14,894 nucleotides of DNA. It comes from Verrucomicrobiota bacterium (lineage in GTDB: Bacteria; Verrucomicrobiota; Verrucomicrobiia; Limisphaerales; UBA1412). The DNA lies in contig JAFZAR010000312.1 of the NCBI GenBank assembly GCA_017557085.1, forward strand, positions 1 to 14,894. The letters run 5' to 3'. How positions within the stretch are numbered: position 1 is the stretch's first letter; every line of letters begins with the position of its first letter. Made by a program: the position numbers and the translations under genes. The notes below the pieces were generated by a model that saw only the letters and a program-made list of their open reading frames with translations, was not told the origin of the DNA and made no database searches. This document shows, in pieces, positions 1-7,307 of this stretch.

Positions 1-2007
1 ATGCTCGATTTTTTTTCGGATGCCTTCGCTGAGATTGGGATCAGGATGATCCAGCAATTTAAAGAAATTCTCGCTGAGAGGTGCCTCACCCAGTGACTGA
101 CGAAGCTCTACCAGCTCATTCAGATCCAAATCAATGAAAGGAGAACACAGCAGACCTGCCAGGGGAATATCCTGACGCGGATTATCCAGCAGTGTGAGGA
201 GATTGAGCAGATCGACGATCTCCACGCATTCAAACAGCGAGATGCCTGGCGCGTTGATGGGAATGCCTCTTCGTTCAAATTCACGGATAAAGATGGGTGC
301 TATATTTGAGATGCCGCTTCGGCATAGCAGGACGAATTCGCTCCATTTTCTCTCACGGGGTTGCCCATCGTCTCCAACCGTAAGTTCCTGTTTCATCTTG
401 AGCAGATGATCTGCTACCATGATGGCTTCTTTCTCGACCGTAGTCAGTTCAAGTGTATCCGTGTTTCCGCCGTCATATTGTCCATCATCGGTGTCCTGTT
501 CCTGGCCGCTCTGTTTTATTTTGCAATTATAAAGCAGCTGGATCCGGGGTTCTTTGGATTCCTTCTTTTTCTTTTGCGGGATCAGCTTGGAGTATTCATC
601 AAATTCAACATCCCCATGCATGATTTCTGAAAAGAGATCGTTGATGAAGTGAATGATGTCCGGCTGGCTTCGGTAATTCTCATTGAGACGACACAGCTTC
701 CATCCATCCATTTCTTCGGAAGCTGTTTCTTCATATCCACGGAAAATCTCCGGCGCTGCAAAACGGAAACGGTAGATGCTCTGCTTGACATCACCCACGA
801 GAAACCGATTCCCCTGTTCGATTCTTTTGATGATCGCGTCTTGGATAGGGTCGATGTCCTGAAATTCGTCCACAAAAATCATTTTGTAACGGTCCTGGAT
901 GCTTTTCCTGATCTCTTCATTTTCCAGTACCTTGGAGGCGAATTGAAGCTGATCTGTAAAAGTAATCCCTTTGTAGAAATGTTTTTGTCGTCTGAATTCC
1001 TTTTCAAATCTCTGTGTGAACTGGAACAACAGGGCAATGATCCAGCGCGTATTATTCCAGTCTTCTTCTATATTCTTAAAAAATGAGTGATAACTTTTCA
1101 GTTCATTGTATTGCTCTTTTTTGAATACATTTCCAAAATCTTCAGAAAGGGAATCGATTGTATTTAGAAATTCGATTTGATTCTCTCGCGTGGGATTGCC
1201 AAGAAATTCTTGGCAATGGGCTTTGATTTTCTCCAATAAATCTTGCTTGGCATTTTTCTTGAACGATTCCGGATCATCCAGGATCTTTTCCAATTTCGGA
1301 ATCAATTCGCCGTTGTGCTTTTCTGTTCCGAAAAAACTGTCCAGCCAATGGTCGGGAGTTTCAGACTCGGCTCTTTTTATCTGTTGTGCTATCCATGCCT
1401 CCGGATTGGGCTGCGACTGGGCATAATCGTAAATCGTGAAAATAATGTTTTGCAATGCCTCCACATTGTTTTCGAGATAGAGTCTCAGATAGGTAACAGG
1501 GTTGCTTCTGTCTATGCTTCCATCCTCATTTTTTTTGTCATGTTTATAGTATTCCCGGATAACGATCCGAAAGGCGTTTCTTTTCAGTCGAAAGGTGGTC
1601 GCGTCATCCAGACTGCGAACATGAAGCCCCGGTTTGTCAATGTAATCACGGAAGATATCGAAATGCTCCCGGATAAGGCGAACGCAGAATCCATGAATGG
1701 TGGAGATATGCCCATCATCCAGATAGGTGAGTTCCAGTTCCAAACGGTTTTCTTCTTTGCGGTTTCTGGCCGCTACAGCTTTATCTATCTCCTCACACAG
1801 ACGATCGCGGATGCGTGTTCTCATTTCTGTGGCCGCGTCTTTCATGAAAGTGATCATGAGGATATTCTCCATGCTGACTTCATTTTTCAGCACTCGATCC
1901 AGACAGCGTTCCACCAGAACACGCGTCTTACCGCTGCCGGCTCCGGCGGAGACGATCACGTTTCCTTCCGCTTCGATCGCTTTTTTCTGACTTGCGTTGA
2001 ATTCCAT
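1..2007 (-). CDS. addA: AddA-type ATP-dependent helicase/nuclease subunit (UvrD/RecB superfamily), N-terminal part
   Basis: The reading frame is open from an ATG at 2007 down to the left edge, giving 669 codons of a protein that continues outside the window. It is a superfamily 1A DNA helicase. Visible motifs are an N-terminal Q-motif (FNASQKKAI), Walker A AGAGSGKT at residues 21-28, Walker B VDEFQD at about 379-384, motif III GDVKQS from residue 405, and motif IV ENYRS around 443-447. The opening VSAGAGSGKTRVLVER is typical of AddA rather than of UvrD, PcrA or Rep, and the long insert between motifs I and II also fits AddA or RecB. AddA works with AddB to process double-strand breaks for RecA loading. 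The C-terminal nuclease domain would lie beyond the edge, so a nuclease-less relative cannot be excluded. No Shine-Dalgarno sequence is obvious; the hairpin ending the upstream GH78 gene lies about 15 nt before the start. Confidence 0.88.
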   Translation of the reverse strand, partial: MEFNASQKKAIEAEGNVIVSAGAGSGKTRVLVERCLDRVLKNEVSMENILMITFMKDAATEMRTRIRDRLCEEIDKAVAARNRKEENRLELELTYLDDGHISTIHGFCVRLIREHFDIFRDYIDKPGLHVRSLDDATTFRLKRNAFRIVIREYYKHDKKNEDGSIDRSNPVTYLRLYLENNVEALQNIIFTIYDYAQSQPNPEAWIAQQIKRAESETPDHWLDSFFGTEKHNGELIPKLEKILDDPESFKKNAKQDLLEKIKAHCQEFLGNPTRENQIEFLNTIDSLSEDFGNVFKKEQYNELKSYHSFFKNIEEDWNNTRWIIALLFQFTQRFEKEFRRQKHFYKGITFTDQLQFASKVLENEEIRKSIQDRYKMIFVDEFQDIDPIQDAIIKRIEQGNRFLVGDVKQSIYRFRFAAPEIFRGYEETASEEMDGWKLCRLNENYRSQPDIIHFINDLFSEIMHGDVEFDEYSKLIPQKKKKESKEPRIQLLYNCKIKQSGQEQDTDDGQYDGGNTDTLELTTVEKEAIMVADHLLKMKQELTVGDDGQPRERKWSEFVLLCRSGISNIAPIFIREFERRGIPINAPGISLFECVEIVDLLNLLTLLDNPRQDIPLAGLLCSPFIDLDLNELVELRQSLGEAPLSENFFKLLDHPDPNLSEGIRKKIEH

Positions 2008-2021
2008 GTTCGGAAATAGAA

Positions 2022-2053
2022 ATCCGCAGATAACATCATAGCTATCTGCGGAT
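2022..2053 (-). terminator. Hairpin between the GH78 gene and addA
   Basis: A perfect 11-bp inverted repeat, ATCCGCAGATA at 2022-2032 and TATCTGCGGAT at 2043-2053, with a 10-nt loop. Read on the minus strand it comes 14 nt after the GH78 stop codon and is followed by a T-rich but interrupted stretch (TTTCTATTT). It may act as a weak or partial terminator. Because it also lies in the addA leader, it could allow read-through or affect addA translation. Confidence 0.55.
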
Positions 2054-2067
2054 CTCGTAATGGTGAT

Positions 2068-5043
2068 TTATTTCACTTCTTTATCGTTGAGCAGTATCTT
2101 TTCAAACTGCTCCAGTGTCGGATTGGACTTGAATTGGATATCCACACCGGCAGGCGCACTGTAATGAATGTCCAGCGTTTTGTCATTGATCTTCCAGCGA
2201 ACACTGATCACACCTTTTGTGGTGGCGAATTTGCCCTCAGCCCAGGTCAAATCATAGATCCGTGGACTCAGCTCGACGGTCTCAGCCGCTGGTGTGGTCG
2301 GTATGATGCCCAGCACAACGCGCGGCAGAAAACGGCTCGGCGCGGCTGACCATGCGTGGCAGTGGCTGCGTGTCGGGAATTTTGCGATCGTTGTACCGCC
2401 GGGGAAGCTTTCCCAAACGGTGGTAGAACCGATTTCCAGCATCGGCAGATAGTTCTTGTAGATATCCTTAATGATCACATCCTGATAACCGTATTTCTCC
2501 AGCATTTCATACAGGTAGAGCACGGCGAAAGGCGAACCGATCTTCACCATATTAGCGGGCGGATTCAGCACGTTATTGATGGCGGCTGCCTGATTGGCTG
2601 GATCGCAAATATCATAGAGCAGTGAGAGGAAACTCGTATGTTGACAGGTGCTGGGGCTGATCTTTCCATCATTGTGGATGGAATCCGGATAGGACTGTTT
2701 TTCGCTGTCCCAAAGTTTATTGATCGCCTTGACCAGCTGGCCTCGTGTCACGCGCATCCATTTGTCTTCATCACATCCGCCGATAGCAGAGGAGAGATTC
2801 AGCGCGGCATCGAGCGCGCCCACCATGAACATGCTGTTATGGATGACTGTATTGGGACCCTGATCGGCACCGGACCAGTCGAACATATTCCAGAAAGGTC
2901 CGCTGAACAGACCGTCTTCATTGATGTACTTGGCGGCATTCTTCAGATTCTTCAGCGCGTAGGGCAAATATTCTTTGACGAATTCCTTGTCCCCGGTCTG
3001 CCAATAATAATCCCAGACGGAAATGCCCCAGAGGAAACTCCAGGCCGGCAGCAGAGTATCCCAGCAACTGGGTGTCTGACATCCGGCGAAGGGGTAATGT
3101 TCCATGGACTGTGCTGTGATATTGATACAGCGTTTAGCCAGATCTTCCGCGCCGAACACACCGTATCCGAACAGGGATTCATTGCGTGCGTCGCCGACCC
3201 AGTGTGTCTGTTCATAGAGCGGACAATCCGTGTAGGTGTCTTCCATACACAGTTTCAATGTGCGGCTGGAGATTTCCCAGATCTTTGTCAGCTGAGAATC
3301 ACTGCAGGCAAAGGAGCCTTGATAATTTACAGGGTAGGTGGATTCGATCAGATGGAAATTCTGGATCTCCACCGGTGCGGTCATATTGCGCAGGGTCAGG
3401 AAAATATAACGTCCGCTGCGGCGCTTGAAGGATGTCATTTCATTCATTCCTTCTTTGGTGATGTAGCGCATCCCGTTTCGATTCTCGCGTGGGGTCTGTA
3501 CTTCACCGGTCTTGGCGATGTATTCCAACTGGACAACATCCAGCACCGTTCCGGCAGGTGCTTTCAGACGGAAACTATAGTAACCGCAGCTTTGCTCTCC
3601 CAGATCGTAGAGCAGCTGCACGTCACCCCGTTCATCGGGTGTCACCACGGTGGTCAGCGCGTTGTCATGGATCAGTCCGGCCGGATTTTTCACCAGTCTG
3701 GAGGCATCCTGATCAATGATCTCGCGGTCATAGAATTCCCAGTAGAAATCCCGTAGCAGCATTTGATTGGAGGCATAGTTGGCCAGCCGGTCTTTGTTCT
3801 TGGCCAGAAACTCATCCGCGGTTTTCACCTTCAGCAGCTCTGCCATTTTTTCACCATAGATTTTGTTTTTCTGGCTGATTTCCGGCAGCGGCTTGGTGTA
3901 GTCATTGGTGGAGTAGTAGCATTCCGGGAAGTGGACATAAGTCCACGGATTTTCATAGCCCGGCTTCAGCGGATTGATCAGTTTGAATCCGTCTGTTTTA
4001 CCGCGGAAGCGGAGCGTCTTTTCCCGGTCGTGTCCCGAAATATTGGCAGAGAACGCGCTGATCAGATGTTTGCCCGCTTCCAGCTTGATTTTACCGCTGC
4101 GTTCTGTGCCGTCCACAGCGATCCGGAATCTTTCCGCACCACGGATATCGCCGGTGTGCAGGTCTATCTCGCAAGGTTTTGCGTTTTCCAGAATGGTGAT
4201 CATGCCGCCGGCCATACTGGTCGTGTGATTGGCCTCAATAAAACCGGGATAGTTTTGCTGAGTCGGCTGGATGCAGAAATTCAGCCCCTCGGATTTGACC
4301 ACCTTGGCACCCAAAAAACTTTTGAAGAACATCGGCGTGCGGCTGAAGAGCGCCACATCGCGCGGATTCAGATCCTTCCACGGACCTTCCTGCGTGTCGA
4401 AAAGCTCCACGGCACGGGTATAATGCCCCTTGTTTTCCAGCCGTGCATCGTACAGCTCGCACGCTTCCATCTGGATGCTGGCTTTGGGCGTATTGGAGAT
4501 CATTTGCGGCAGATTGGCTGCTGTCCAGGTGTTGTCTGTCTTCAGCACCGCTTTTCCGTCCAGGTTCAACTGGGCGATCACACCGGCCTGCTGCGGGATC
4601 ACATGGAACGTGCCTACACCGAAATACCGCGCTGTGATGGTGATCGTGTTCTCACTGTTGGGAACCAGGTACGGACTCACATCCAGAATATCATATTGAT
4701 AATGTTCGGGCCACGCGCGGCAGGGACCGTCCGCTACCCAGGTATCATTGATCGCCAGCCGGTACCAGCTGTCCGCGCTGATCATCATATTGGCTTCGGT
4801 GAAATCCTCAACGCTGACCTTTTTAGCCAGCAGGACTGTTTGATTGTATCCCTTGTAGGCGGGGAAGTAGCCTGTGCCTTCATCAGGCATCCATATCCAT
4901 TTAGCGGTCAGTTCCGGCTGCTGTGTTTCGGCGGCGATCGTGCCGCAGCATCCCCAGGTGAAGGCTGCGCATCCGATGGCTGCTAAACTCGTGAGATACC
5001 GAACCGACATTTTATTAAAGAAGAACCCTGTCGAATTATTCAT
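2068..5043 (-). CDS. Secreted alpha-L-rhamnosidase, glycoside hydrolase family 78
   Basis: 991 residues, a usual length for GH78, which releases terminal alpha-L-rhamnose from polysaccharides or glycosides by inversion. The N-terminus holds a hydrophobic segment (SLAAIGCAAFTWGCCG) and a likely cleavage site near IAAET, so export is expected. Beta-sandwich modules fill roughly the first 580 residues. The (alpha/alpha)6 barrel then carries DCPLYEQTHWVGDA, placing D606, E611 and D618 at exactly the spacing of D567, E572 and D579 in Bacillus RhaB. TVWESF puts E878 where RhaB has E841. A C-terminal beta domain starts near 905. The start is uncertain. ATG 5043 has a weak AAAGAG, but the strong promoter at 5053-5081 would begin transcription only about 3 nt before it. 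ATG 5010 (residue 12) gives a tidier signal peptide and a leader of about 35 nt. The substrate is not shown; rhamnogalacturonan or glycoprotein side chains are plausible because a GH127 gene is nearby. Confidence 0.9.
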   Translation of the reverse strand: MNNSTGFFFNKMSVRYLTSLAAIGCAAFTWGCCGTIAAETQQPELTAKWIWMPDEGTGYFPAYKGYNQTVLLAKKVSVEDFTEANMMISADSWYRLAINDTWVADGPCRAWPEHYQYDILDVSPYLVPNSENTITITARYFGVGTFHVIPQQAGVIAQLNLDGKAVLKTDNTWTAANLPQMISNTPKASIQMEACELYDARLENKGHYTRAVELFDTQEGPWKDLNPRDVALFSRTPMFFKSFLGAKVVKSEGLNFCIQPTQQNYPGFIEANHTTSMAGGMITILENAKPCEIDLHTGDIRGAERFRIAVDGTERSGKIKLEAGKHLISAFSANISGHDREKTLRFRGKTDGFKLINPLKPGYENPWTYVHFPECYYSTNDYTKPLPEISQKNKIYGEKMAELLKVKTADEFLAKNKDRLANYASNQMLLRDFYWEFYDREIIDQDASRLVKNPAGLIHDNALTTVVTPDERGDVQLLYDLGEQSCGYYSFRLKAPAGTVLDVVQLEYIAKTGEVQTPRENRNGMRYITKEGMNEMTSFKRRSGRYIFLTLRNMTAPVEIQNFHLIESTYPVNYQGSFACSDSQLTKIWEISSRTLKLCMEDTYTDCPLYEQTHWVGDARNESLFGYGVFGAEDLAKRCINITAQSMEHYPFAGCQTPSCWDTLLPAWSFLWGISVWDYYWQTGDKEFVKEYLPYALKNLKNAAKYINEDGLFSGPFWNMFDWSGADQGPNTVIHNSMFMVGALDAALNLSSAIGGCDEDKWMRVTRGQLVKAINKLWDSEKQSYPDSIHNDGKISPSTCQHTSFLSLLYDICDPANQAAAINNVLNPPANMVKIGSPFAVLYLYEMLEKYGYQDVIIKDIYKNYLPMLEIGSTTVWESFPGGTTIAKFPTRSHCHAWSAAPSRFLPRVVLGIIPTTPAAETVELSPRIYDLTWAEGKFATTKGVISVRWKINDKTLDIHYSAPAGVDIQFKSNPTLEQFEKILLNDKEVK

Positions 5044-5052
5044 ATCGGCTCT

Positions 5053-5081
5053 TTTATACAGGATTCAGCCGCCGTTTTCAA
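5053..5081 (-). promoter_or_regulatory. Sigma70-type promoter of the GH78 gene
   Basis: On the minus strand, TTGAAA (5076-5081), a 17-nt spacer, then TATAAA (5053-5058). Each box matches 5 of 6 consensus positions. Predicted start of transcription is near 5046. It lies directly downstream of the terminator of the thioredoxin-peptidase gene, so GH78 appears to be transcribed on its own. Confidence 0.65.
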
Positions 5082-5084
5082 ACA

Positions 5085-5118
5085 AAATAAAAAAGCCAAA
5101 GGTCTTATCCCTTTGGCT
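5085..5118 (-). terminator. Rho-independent terminator of the thioredoxin-peptidase gene
   Basis: On the minus strand a perfect 9-bp stem, AGCCAAAGG pairing with CCTTTGGCT across a 7-nt loop (5094-5118), followed by TTTTTATTTTG. It sits about 22 nt after the stop codon at 5140. Confidence 0.9.
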
Positions 5119-5139
5119 CTTCCGTTTAAAGATGGATTA

Positions 5140-6192
5140 TTACTTCAGTGAATCTTTGAATTCTTTCTCCAGGTCTTCCAGAGAACTGCCGGTCAGCTCC
5201 TCAAAGAGTTCATCTTTATATTTATCCGCGCGCAGTGCCGCGTTCAGCTTTACAACGATCTCCGGATTCTTATTTTCCACGAGCCAATTCATGAAAGCCG
5301 CTCCGCCCTTATAACCCTTTTTCAAATTGAATTTTTCCGGGTTGAGGATCGGTTTGGGAACATTCGGTTCAAACTTGTAAAGGCGCATATAATCCGCGAT
5401 AGATTCCGTGATCCAGGGGATATAGGTCGGATAAGCCTGGACGACATGCACTAATTCATGAACAACGGCTCCGGCATCGGTTCCGTTTTTGCTGAAGTAT
5501 TCATGGGACAAATAGATATGATCTCCGCCTGTGCCGGCAACACCTTCCGGATCGCTTTCGAGGATGATCGTAACGGTCGAAGACGGTTTGAACCCTTCGG
5601 AGTTCAGCTCAGCGGCCAGGATCGGGTACCATTCCTTGCAGATGGCCTGCATGGATTTCATCCAGCCTTCCATTTCGGGGAAATCCTTGTATTGGATATT
5701 GATAGTATAATCGAATTGAAGTGCTTCTTTGACAGAGTCTTTTGTTGTCTTTGCCGTTTGAGCCAGTTTTTTGTATTCAGCCAGGAAATCCGAGACTTCT
5801 TTGGTATAACCCATTCTGCCAAAGTCTTTTTCTTCTGGTGTCAACAGTACCAGGGTAGGATATCCTTTGATATCGTATTTCTCGGCCAGTGCTCGGCGTT
5901 CAGCTTGAACTTCCGGGCTGGGTTTATTGTCTCTGGGAAAGTCCAGCGCCAGCAGAATCAGATTCTCTTTGGCGAAATCTTTAAATTCGTCCTTTGTCAA
6001 CACGTCTGCTTGCAGGCGTTTACACCAGATACACCAGTCGGAGCCGGTGAAGAGCACCATCAGGTTCTTGTTTTCCTTTTTGGCCTGGGCCAGAGCATCC
6101 TTATAATCAGTCAGCCAGCCTTCTTCGGCGGCCTGACTTGTGCTGCACAGCAGCATCACAGTAGCAAAAAGCGCAAGTAATTTTCTCATCAT
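5140..6192 (-). CDS. Secreted fusion of a thioredoxin-like domain and a basic secretory protein (BSP) type metallopeptidase domain
   Basis: 350 residues. A signal peptide covers residues 1-22 (cleavage after SQAA). Residues about 25-145 form a thioredoxin-like fold of the Thioredoxin_7/DsbD-gamma kind, with CIWC at 54-57 after GSDW and a cis-proline at P112 in KGYPT. Residues about 160-350 resemble the basic secretory protein family (PF04450). They include HELVH at 245-249, a zinc-type HExxH motif, then WITESIADY, where E263 is a candidate third metal ligand. The C-terminus is acidic and charged. Family knowledge suggests extracytoplasmic thiol-disulfide chemistry joined to a zinc peptidase; the substrate is unknown. 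GGAGG lies 4 nt before the first ATG and 7 nt before the second, so residue 2 may be the real start. The gene has its own terminator and stands 123 nt after birA. Confidence 0.85.
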   Translation of the reverse strand: MMRKLLALFATVMLLCSTSQAAEEGWLTDYKDALAQAKKENKNLMVLFTGSDWCIWCKRLQADVLTKDEFKDFAKENLILLALDFPRDNKPSPEVQAERRALAEKYDIKGYPTLVLLTPEEKDFGRMGYTKEVSDFLAEYKKLAQTAKTTKDSVKEALQFDYTINIQYKDFPEMEGWMKSMQAICKEWYPILAAELNSEGFKPSSTVTIILESDPEGVAGTGGDHIYLSHEYFSKNGTDAGAVVHELVHVVQAYPTYIPWITESIADYMRLYKFEPNVPKPILNPEKFNLKKGYKGGAAFMNWLVENKNPEIVVKLNAALRADKYKDELFEELTGSSLEDLEKEFKDSLK

Positions 6193-6197
6193 AAATC

Positions 6198-6212
6198 CTC
6201 CGCAAGACGGAG
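6198..6212 (-). promoter_or_regulatory. Ribosome binding site inside a small hairpin
   Basis: On the minus strand CTCCG, 5-nt loop, CGGAG, then GATTTATGATG. The right arm is the Shine-Dalgarno sequence (CGGAGG) of the thioredoxin-peptidase gene, so the 5-bp stem could partly hide the ribosome binding site. The pairing is short, so an effect is only a possibility. Confidence 0.4.
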
Positions 6213-6220
6213 CTGGTCAG

Positions 6221-6249
6221 ACGATACCAATTCTCCGCCTTCAATGCAA
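6221..6249 (-). promoter_or_regulatory. Possible weak promoter of the thioredoxin-peptidase gene
   Basis: On the minus strand TTGCAT (6244-6249), a 17-nt spacer, and TATCGT (6221-6226). The spacing is ideal, but the boxes match only 3 and 4 of 6 positions. It is placed suitably upstream of the gene starting at 6192. Confidence 0.3.
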
Positions 6250-6315
6250 TTACAGACTTTGTTATTCCATAAAATTTTCAGGAATGATCTCTCCGGGGAT
6301 TTTTTATAACCAGCT

Positions 6316-7122
6316 CTATTCCAGCCAGACATCGCCGGCGTAGTATTCGTTTTGGCGGCCGGTTTCGTCTTCCAGCAGGAGGGAACCGCTGGGGGTGATG
6401 CCTTTAAGGGTGCCGCGGCGTGTGTTCTGCTCGGTCTGGAGGCGGACCTTTTCGCCTTTGTAGAGCAGAAAGCTGTCGTAGGTTTTGACGATCTGCGCAA
6501 ACCCATTCCGCAGGAAGAGGTCGTATTCCTCAAAGAAGGTATCCAGATAAGCCGTGAGAAAATGATCGCGGTCGGGACGGCGTTTGGGTGGAAGCAGTTG
6601 GGCCAGCGAGACGGCGGGCTGGTCTATCGCTTCCAAGTCGCTGTCTTTCATGTTCAGGTTGACCCCGATGCCGATGACGATGCCCATTTGCGGACGGGAG
6701 TTTTTGGACGGCATAGGAACAAATTCGGCCAGAATGCCGGCGATCTTCTTGCCGTTGACCAGGATGTCGTTGGGCCATTTGAGACCGGGGCGCAGTCCCA
6801 TCTTTTCCAGCAGCAGACAGAGGCTGACTCCCATGTAATGGGTCATGGTGGCATGGGCGGATTCCGGGGAAAAGGGGATATTCGGTTTCAGGATGAGAGT
6901 GAGGAAGAGGTTGCCTTCCAGAGAACACCAAGAGCGTCCGGCGCGTCCGCGTCCGGCTGTCTGGTAGTCGGCGACGACGGCTGTGCGGTCTATCAGCTCA
7001 TCAAAATGCGCTTTGGCAAATGAGTTTGTTGAGTCGATCGTATTGAGCTTGAGTATATTATGATGAAATTCTCCTTCTGAGCGAACACCTTGGCCCATAA
7101 ATCGGAAAAAATTGTACTCCAT
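6316..7122 (-). CDS. birA: Biotin--[acetyl-CoA-carboxylase] ligase, catalytic type without DNA-binding domain
   Basis: 268 residues from the ATG at 7122. It activates biotin with ATP and transfers it to the biotin carrier protein of carboxylases in the cytoplasm. Signature motifs are IDSTN at 29-33, the nucleotide-binding loop GRGRAGRSW at 57-65, KWPNDIL at 115-121 and NGKKIAGILAE at 123-133, with the expected catalytic lysine. A short SH3-like C-terminal domain ends in AGDVWLE. The N-terminal winged-helix repressor domain of bifunctional BirA is missing, so this enzyme should not regulate biotin genes itself. Start choice is uncertain: a TTG directly precedes this ATG, a second ATG lies at 7098, and none has a clear ribosome binding site. 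It is transcribed divergently from the ankyrin gene; I see no convincing promoter for it. Confidence 0.93.
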   Translation of the reverse strand: MEYNFFRFMGQGVRSEGEFHHNILKLNTIDSTNSFAKAHFDELIDRTAVVADYQTAGRGRAGRSWCSLEGNLFLTLILKPNIPFSPESAHATMTHYMGVSLCLLLEKMGLRPGLKWPNDILVNGKKIAGILAEFVPMPSKNSRPQMGIVIGIGVNLNMKDSDLEAIDQPAVSLAQLLPPKRRPDRDHFLTAYLDTFFEEYDLFLRNGFAQIVKTYDSFLLYKGEKVRLQTEQNTRRGTLKGITPSGSLLLEDETGRQNEYYAGDVWLE

Positions 7123-7201
7123 CAACGTGCCGAAAGAAGCTAAAAAAACGAAAAAACGTATTTTGAGAGTTGTTTCGCGGTGTGTTTCCAGCTGAAAAAG
7201 G

Positions 7202-7230
7202 TTGTAATGTGGAGAAGGATTATTTATAAA
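7202..7230 (+). promoter_or_regulatory. Promoter of the ankyrin/MFS/small-membrane-protein unit
   Basis: TTGTAA (7202-7207), a 17-nt spacer, TATAAA (7225-7230); 4 and 5 of 6 consensus matches. Predicted transcription start is near 7237, giving a leader of about 70 nt to the ATG at 7308. It lies in the 185-nt divergent gap to birA, which otherwise holds only A-rich runs (AAAAAACG twice near 7143-7158). Confidence 0.55.
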
Positions 7231-7307
7231 AAACGTGCTGTAGTGAAATCAAGGTGGTTTCTCATTTTTTATTTGTAATAAACATCTATGAGAGTTGTGT
7301 TTTTAAT

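Noticed and set aside
1243..2019. A 258-codon plus-strand open frame opposite addA
   Set aside because: The minus-strand frame is open without a stop over the whole 2 kb and holds the helicase motifs.
3186..3240. DCPLYEQ in GH78 instead of the more familiar DCPxRER as a sign of an altered active site
   Set aside because: The acidic residues D606, E611, D618 and E878 are all kept at canonical spacing, and I recall YEQ-type variants in other members of the family, so it looks like a normal subfamily feature.
3763..4986. A 407-codon plus-strand open frame opposite the GH78 gene
   Set aside because: No recognisable domain, and the GH78 frame on the minus strand has complete motifs. The same applies to the shorter plus-strand frames at 2134-3756.
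6280..6306. CTCTCCGGGGATTTTTT as a terminator of the birA gene
   Set aside because: The T run is on the plus strand, opposite to birA transcription, and the GC-rich part cannot form a stem with a loop.
7141..7160. Repeated AAAAAACG units as a possible repeat array
   Set aside because: Only two imperfect copies in an A-rich stretch; low-complexity sequence is a sufficient explanation.
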